DNA of 64,000 nucleotides from Halorussus halobius (GTDB lineage Archaea; Halobacteriota; Halobacteria; Halobacteriales; Haladaptataceae): positions 59,635-123,634 of the forward strand of contig NZ_SBIU01000008.1 in NCBI RefSeq assembly GCF_004765805.1. The letters run 5' to 3'. How positions within the stretch are numbered: position 1 is the first letter of the stretch; the number at the start of each line of letters is the position of its first letter. The notes below the pieces were generated by a model, which did no database searches, had not been told where the DNA came from, and saw only the letters and a list, made by a program, of their open reading frames with translations. Below are positions 60,007 through 64,000 of this stretch, piece after piece. The translations under genes and the position numbers were made by a program.

Positions 60007-61731
60007 CTACTCCCCGTTCCGCTTCACGCCCGGATTCGTCACCGCGCCGTTCGCGGCCGACCCGAAGGCCGCGCCGTACTTCGCCAGCACGCCCGACGTG
60101 TAGTTCGGTTCCGGCGGCTCCCACTGCTCGCGGCGCTCGGCCAGTTCCGACTCCGAGACGTCGACCGACAGTTCGAGGTTCGGCACGTCGATGGTCACGA
60201 CGTCGCCGTCTTCGAGCAGACCGATGGGACCGCCGACCGCCGCTTCCGGGGCGACGTGGCCGATGGAGAACCCGCGCGTCGCGCCCGAGAACCGGCCGTC
60301 GGTGAACAGCGCGACGTCCTCGGCGTGGCCCTGTCCCGCGACCGCCGAGGTGACCCCGAGCATCTCGCGCATTCCCGGTCCGCCGCGCGGGCCCTCGTTG
60401 CGGATGCAGATGACGTCGCCGCTCTCGACGTTGCCCTCCTGGACGTACTTCATGGCGTTCTCCTCGTTCTCGAACACCCTGACCGGCCCCTCGTGGCGGA
60501 GGTCCTCGTCGCCCGTCACCTTCAGCACCGCGCCGTCGGGCGCGAGGTTGCCGGTCAGCACGCGGATGGCTCCCTCCTCGTTTTTGGGCTCGTCGACGGT
60601 GTAGAGGAAGTCGGCGTCTATCTCGTCGTCGGGCGCGAGCTCGCCCGCCGCTTCCAACCGCTCTATCTCCTCGGCGATGGTGTTGCCGGTCACGGTCCCG
60701 GCGTCGCCGTGGAACAGCCCCGCGTCGAGCAGGCGGCGAATCACGACCGGGACGCCGCCGATTTCGTGGAGGTCCTTCATCACGCGCGTCCCGCCGGGCT
60801 GGAGGTCGGCGATCTTGGGCGTCCGCTTGCTGATCTCGTTGAACCGCTCTAACGGGAGGTCGATGCCGGCCTCGGCCGCCAGCGCGGGCAGGTGGAGCAC
60901 GGCGTTGGTCGACCCGCCGACCGCGACCTGCAGCGCGATGGCGTTCTCGAACGATTCGACCGAGAGAAATTCCGAGGGCTTGCGACGTTCCCGGATCGCC
61001 TCGACCGCGAGTTCGCCCGCGCGCTCGGCCACCTCGTACCGCTCCTCGCTCTCGGCGAGCGGGCTCGCGCTCCCCAGCGGCGCGAACCCGAGCGCCTCCG
61101 ATATCGAGGCCATGGTGTTGGCGGTGAACATCCCGCCACACGACCCCGCCCCGGGGCAGGCCTGCCGTTCGAGGTCGTCGAGTTCGCCTTCGGACATGTC
61201 GCCGTCCGCGACCGCGCCGACGCCCTCGAAGACGTGCTGGACGGTGACCTCCCGGCCGTCGTGTTCGCCGGGCATGATGGACCCGCCGTACAGGAACACC
61301 GAGGGCAGGTCCGTCCGTATCGCGGCCATCATCATGCCGGGGAGGTTCTTGTCACACCCCGCGACCGTGACGAGTCCGTCCACGTGCTCGCCGAAGGCCA
61401 CCAACTCCACCGAGTCGGCGATGACCTCCCGCGAGATGAGCGACGCCTTCATCCCCTCGGTCCCCATCGAGATGGCGTCCGAGATGGTGATGGTCCCGAA
61501 CTCGATGGGCATCCCGTCGGCGTCGTCGACGCCCTCGTAGGCGGCGTCGGCCACGTCGTCGAGGTGGACGTTGCACGGCGTCACGTCGGCCGCCGGGTTC
61601 GCCACGGCCACCATCGGCGAGGAGAGGTCCTCGTCGTCGTAACCCATCGCACGGAACATCGCTCGGTGGGGCGCGCGCTCGACCCCGTCGGTGACCTCGT
61701 TGCTCGGGTAGTCGTCCGGTTTTCCCGCCAT
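60007..61731 (-). CDS. ilvD: dihydroxy-acid dehydratase
   Basis: Dehydrates 2,3-dihydroxy-isovalerate and -methylvalerate in valine, leucine and isoleucine synthesis, using an iron-sulphur cluster. The 574-residue length is normal. Cluster cysteines are Cys53 (TPCNVHL), Cys126 (AGCDKNLPG) and Cys198 (GAGSCGGMF), with later conserved GGSTNAVLHLPALA and GGPGMREMLG. It is divergent from the glycosyltransferase gene at 61941, with 209 bp between the starts. Confidence 0.96.
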   Translation of the reverse strand: MAGKPDDYPSNEVTDGVERAPHRAMFRAMGYDDEDLSSPMVAVANPAADVTPCNVHLDDVADAAYEGVDDADGMPIEFGTITISDAISMGTEGMKASLISREVIADSVELVAFGEHVDGLVTVAGCDKNLPGMMMAAIRTDLPSVFLYGGSIMPGEHDGREVTVQHVFEGVGAVADGDMSEGELDDLERQACPGAGSCGGMFTANTMASISEALGFAPLGSASPLAESEERYEVAERAGELAVEAIRERRKPSEFLSVESFENAIALQVAVGGSTNAVLHLPALAAEAGIDLPLERFNEISKRTPKIADLQPGGTRVMKDLHEIGGVPVVIRRLLDAGLFHGDAGTVTGNTIAEEIERLEAAGELAPDDEIDADFLYTVDEPKNEEGAIRVLTGNLAPDGAVLKVTGDEDLRHEGPVRVFENEENAMKYVQEGNVESGDVICIRNEGPRGGPGMREMLGVTSAVAGQGHAEDVALFTDGRFSGATRGFSIGHVAPEAAVGGPIGLLEDGDVVTIDVPNLELSVDVSESELAERREQWEPPEPNYTSGVLAKYGAAFGSAANGAVTNPGVKRNGE

Positions 61732-61940
61732 ACCCGGGAATCGAACCGGAGCGGCTTAAGTTGCCACACTCCAACAAGCGTTGCTGTCGAATCGGCGCTT
61801 GGCCGGCCACAACCATTTGGAGGCTCCACATCGTGTCTCGTCGTACGACTCGGCCCCACGCCTCGGGCCCGCCGCTCGACGCGACGTTACTTTCCCGATA
61901 CGACCGCGTAACGAGGACATACTTTCAGGATGGCGGTCGA

Positions 61941-62912
61941 ATGACTTGCATGGACCTGACGGTCGCAGTCGCCCACTACCCGGAGGGCGCTGGCCACGCC
62001 ACGCGGATGCTCGCGGTCGCCCAGGCGTTCGAGGCCGAGGGCGCGAGGGTCGTCCTCGCCGGGGGCGGCCCGGGGTCGCGGTTCGTCGAACACAACGGCT
62101 ACGACGTGTTCCGGGCCGCGCCGGTCGACTACATCGGCGACTACCAGCGGGGGTCGGTGGGCCGCGTCCTGACCCGGAGTCTCCCCTACAGCGGCAAGCG
62201 CGTGGTCGACCTCGCGGGGTGGCTTCGCCGAGAGGACCCCGACGCGCTGGTCACCGACGACATGTTCGGCGCGATGGCGGCGTCGCTGACCGGGACGCCG
62301 CTGTACGTCGTCACCCACAACGCGGCCTCCTACTACGACGCGGCGGTCGAGCAGGCGTTCACGTGGCTCCTCAACCGGTACCAGTTGGGTGCGGCCGAGT
62401 CGTTCCTCTACCCCGCGGTCTGGCCGCCCGACGAGGGCGACCCGCCGGGAGTGACCCACGTCCCGCCCATCGCGCTCGACCCCGACGGCTGTCCGCCGCC
62501 CGACGGCGACGTCGGCGTGCTGGTCGTCCCGAGCGTCTACTCGACGAACTTCGACGTGCTGGCGGAGACGCTCCGGACCGAAGGCCACGACGTGACGCTC
62601 GTGGGCTGTGACGGGTGGGACCCGGTTCCCGCGCTCCTGCCGTGGATTCGGGCCGCCGACGTGGTGGTCTGTTCGGGCTACTCGACCGTGATGGAGGCCG
62701 CCGTCGGCAAAACGCCGTGCGTGGTCTACCCGTTCACCGACGAGCAACACGGCGTCACGCGGGTACTCGAACGCCGGGGCGTCCGGGGCTTTCAGGTCGA
62801 ACACTCCACCGCGCACGTCGCCCGCGCGGTCCGGCATCCGCCCCGAGCGCCCGACTACGACAACGGCGTCGGACGGGTCGCCGACCGAGTCCTCTCGGCG
62901 CTCGTCGGATAG
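61941..62912 (+). CDS. glycosyltransferase of the MJ1255/GT28-like family
   Basis: A 323-residue GT-B-like protein. The N-terminal motif HYPEGAGHATRMLAVAQAFE and ARVVLAGGGPGSRF are typical of the MJ1255-type family, and the C-terminal nucleotide-sugar region contains CSGYSTVMEAAVGKTPCVVY and FTDEQHGVTRVLERRG. The donor and acceptor are unknown. Two ATGs (61941 and 61950) are possible starts. It precedes the beta-RFAP synthase-like gene by 68 nt on the same strand; a shared pathway is only a guess. Confidence 0.82.
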   Translation: MTCMDLTVAVAHYPEGAGHATRMLAVAQAFEAEGARVVLAGGGPGSRFVEHNGYDVFRAAPVDYIGDYQRGSVGRVLTRSLPYSGKRVVDLAGWLRREDPDALVTDDMFGAMAASLTGTPLYVVTHNAASYYDAAVEQAFTWLLNRYQLGAAESFLYPAVWPPDEGDPPGVTHVPPIALDPDGCPPPDGDVGVLVVPSVYSTNFDVLAETLRTEGHDVTLVGCDGWDPVPALLPWIRAADVVVCSGYSTVMEAAVGKTPCVVYPFTDEQHGVTRVLERRGVRGFQVEHSTAHVARAVRHPPRAPDYDNGVGRVADRVLSALVG

Positions 62913-62980
62913 CGACGCTGTCGCTCGACAGTGTTGCCACTATCGGAACCGCGAACCCCGAACGGGACGAAATCGCGGCC

Positions 62981-63970
62981 ATGACACGGGTCGCGGCCGG
63001 CGGGCGGCTCCACTTCGGATTCCTGAACCTCTCGCTGGCCCACGAGCGCCTCTACGGCTCGCTCGGGGTCGCGCTCGACGAGCCGCTCGCGGTCGTGACT
63101 GCCGACCCCGCCGAGGCGGTTCGGTGCGACCACGAGACCGGCCGCGAGTACGCCCGGCGCGCGGTCGAACTGCTCGACGTCCGGGGCGCCGACGTGACCG
63201 TCGAGCGAACCCTGCCCCGCCACGTCGGGCTCGGGAGCGGGACCCAGCTCGCGCTCGCCGTCCTCGCGTCGGTGGCTCGCGCGCACGGCCGCGAGCCGCG
63301 GGTCCGCGAGCGAGCGCCCGAACTCGGCCGTGGCGGGCGGAGCGGCGTCGGCGTCGCGGCGTTTTCGTCGGGTGGGTTCGTCCTCGACGCCGGCCATCCC
63401 ACCGAGCGGTTCACCGCCGACCGGCCGCCCGAGGGCGAGTGGTCGGTCCCGCCAGTCGCGGCCCGCCACGAGGTGCCCGACGACTGGCGGTTCGTAATCG
63501 CGCTCCCCGACGCCGAGCCGGGGCGGAGCGGCGACGGCGAGGACGCGAGCATGCGGTCGGTGGTCGAGCGCGCCGACCCCGCGCTGGCCGACGAAATCGC
63601 GACGGTCGTCACTCGGCGCGTCCTCCCCGCGGTGGCGACCGGCGACCCGGAGGCGTTCGGGGCGGCGGTCGCGGAGGTTGGCCGGCTCAACGGCGCGTGG
63701 TACGCCGACGAGCAGGGCGGCGTCTACCGACCGCCGGTGGGTCGGCTGGTGTCGGCGCTGTCGGAGTCGCCGGCGATAGCAGGCGCTGGCCAGTCGTCGT
63801 GGGGGCCGGCAGTGTACGGCGTGACCACTGCGGACCGGGCGGCGACCGCCCGCGAGGCGGCCCGGGAGGCGCTGTCGGCGACCGACGTCGGCGGCGAGGT
63901 GGTGGTCGCCGAGCCGCGAAACCGGGGTGCTCGAGTCGGAGACGGTGATGGCGAAGCCCTCTCGGGATAA
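62981..63970 (+). CDS. beta-ribofuranosylaminobenzene 5'-phosphate synthase-like GHMP protein
   Basis: A 329-residue GHMP-superfamily protein starting MTRVAAGGRLHFGFLNLSLA. The glycine-rich loop LPRHVGLGSGTQLALAVLAS, ELGRGGRSGVGVAAFSSGGF and ADPALADEIATVVTRRVLPA match beta-RFAP synthase (MptG), which joins PRPP to 4-aminobenzoate or 4-hydroxybenzoate in methanopterin synthesis. Haloarchaea use folates rather than methanopterin, so the actual role here is open. The gene ends 30 nt before the window edge. Confidence 0.8.
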   Translation: MTRVAAGGRLHFGFLNLSLAHERLYGSLGVALDEPLAVVTADPAEAVRCDHETGREYARRAVELLDVRGADVTVERTLPRHVGLGSGTQLALAVLASVARAHGREPRVRERAPELGRGGRSGVGVAAFSSGGFVLDAGHPTERFTADRPPEGEWSVPPVAARHEVPDDWRFVIALPDAEPGRSGDGEDASMRSVVERADPALADEIATVVTRRVLPAVATGDPEAFGAAVAEVGRLNGAWYADEQGGVYRPPVGRLVSALSESPAIAGAGQSSWGPAVYGVTTADRAATAREAAREALSATDVGGEVVVAEPRNRGARVGDGDGEALSG

Positions 63971-64000
63971 GCGGACTGGCGGTCGCGGGTGGAGTCGCGG

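Overview
The window is a piece of a haloarchaeal (class Halobacteria) chromosome. The evidence is the high GC content, the very acidic proteins, twin-arginine and lipobox signals with Gly/Asp linkers, leaderless genes behind AT-rich TATA boxes, an intron in the elongator tRNA-Met, and archaeal families throughout (CDC48, GINS/PriS, SMC/ScpA, Cbf5, GTP cyclohydrolase III, HalOD1, HTH-10). I cannot name the genus. Almost all of it is housekeeping DNA; no integrase, transposase, prophage or CRISPR array was seen.

Layout. 1-10 kb: the 3' end of an unknown gene, citrate synthase, a large solitary DNA methyltransferase-like protein, GMP synthase subunit A, a DUF2070 membrane protein, an HTH-10 regulator and a NUDIX hydrolase. 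10-20 kb: tRNA-Thr, an acetyltransferase joined end to start with phosphoglycerate kinase, a lipoprotein solute-binding protein facing a complete livHMGF branched-chain amino acid importer, a CBS-domain protein and GTP cyclohydrolase III. 20-32 kb: cold-shock protein, uridine kinase, tRNA-Ser, a DUF2064 protein, a VOC protein, uracil-DNA glycosylase, a HalOD1/DUF7504 pair, a halocyanin-like protein, and aroA and aroC separated by a repeat element. 32-42 kb: thioesterase, small membrane proteins, an alpha/beta hydrolase, CDC48 with its small partner, the priS-gins replication pair and an ABC-2 exporter. 42-52 kb: gatB, a sensor kinase, a coiled-coil gene with smc and scpA, MTA phosphorylase and a TRAM protein. 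52-64 kb: a DICT protein, an EamA transporter, a CBS protein, intron-bearing tRNA-Met, cmk-cbf5, an aspartoacylase-family protein, tRNA-Pro, a methyltransferase, ilvD, and a glycosyltransferase followed by a beta-RFAP synthase-like gene.

Points that stand out. (1) The solute-binding protein at 12318-13706 appears circularly permuted: the C-terminal half of a LivJ-type protein directly follows the signal peptide and linker, and the N-terminal half comes last. (2) Three copies of an imperfect palindromic element (about 4144-4378, 29146-29352, 49997-50197), plus several half copies, share GCTAGC cores, a conserved GAGGCTGGGGAGG-type outer arm and CCGCAA-type hexamer tracts. One of them separates aroA from aroC. 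(3) The 3' end of tRNA-Ser is duplicated 205 bp away, beside an inverted copy. (4) A short M50-like gene has lost its middle. The remaining genes look conventional, and many are arranged in tight pairs with 0 to 10 nt between them or short overlaps.
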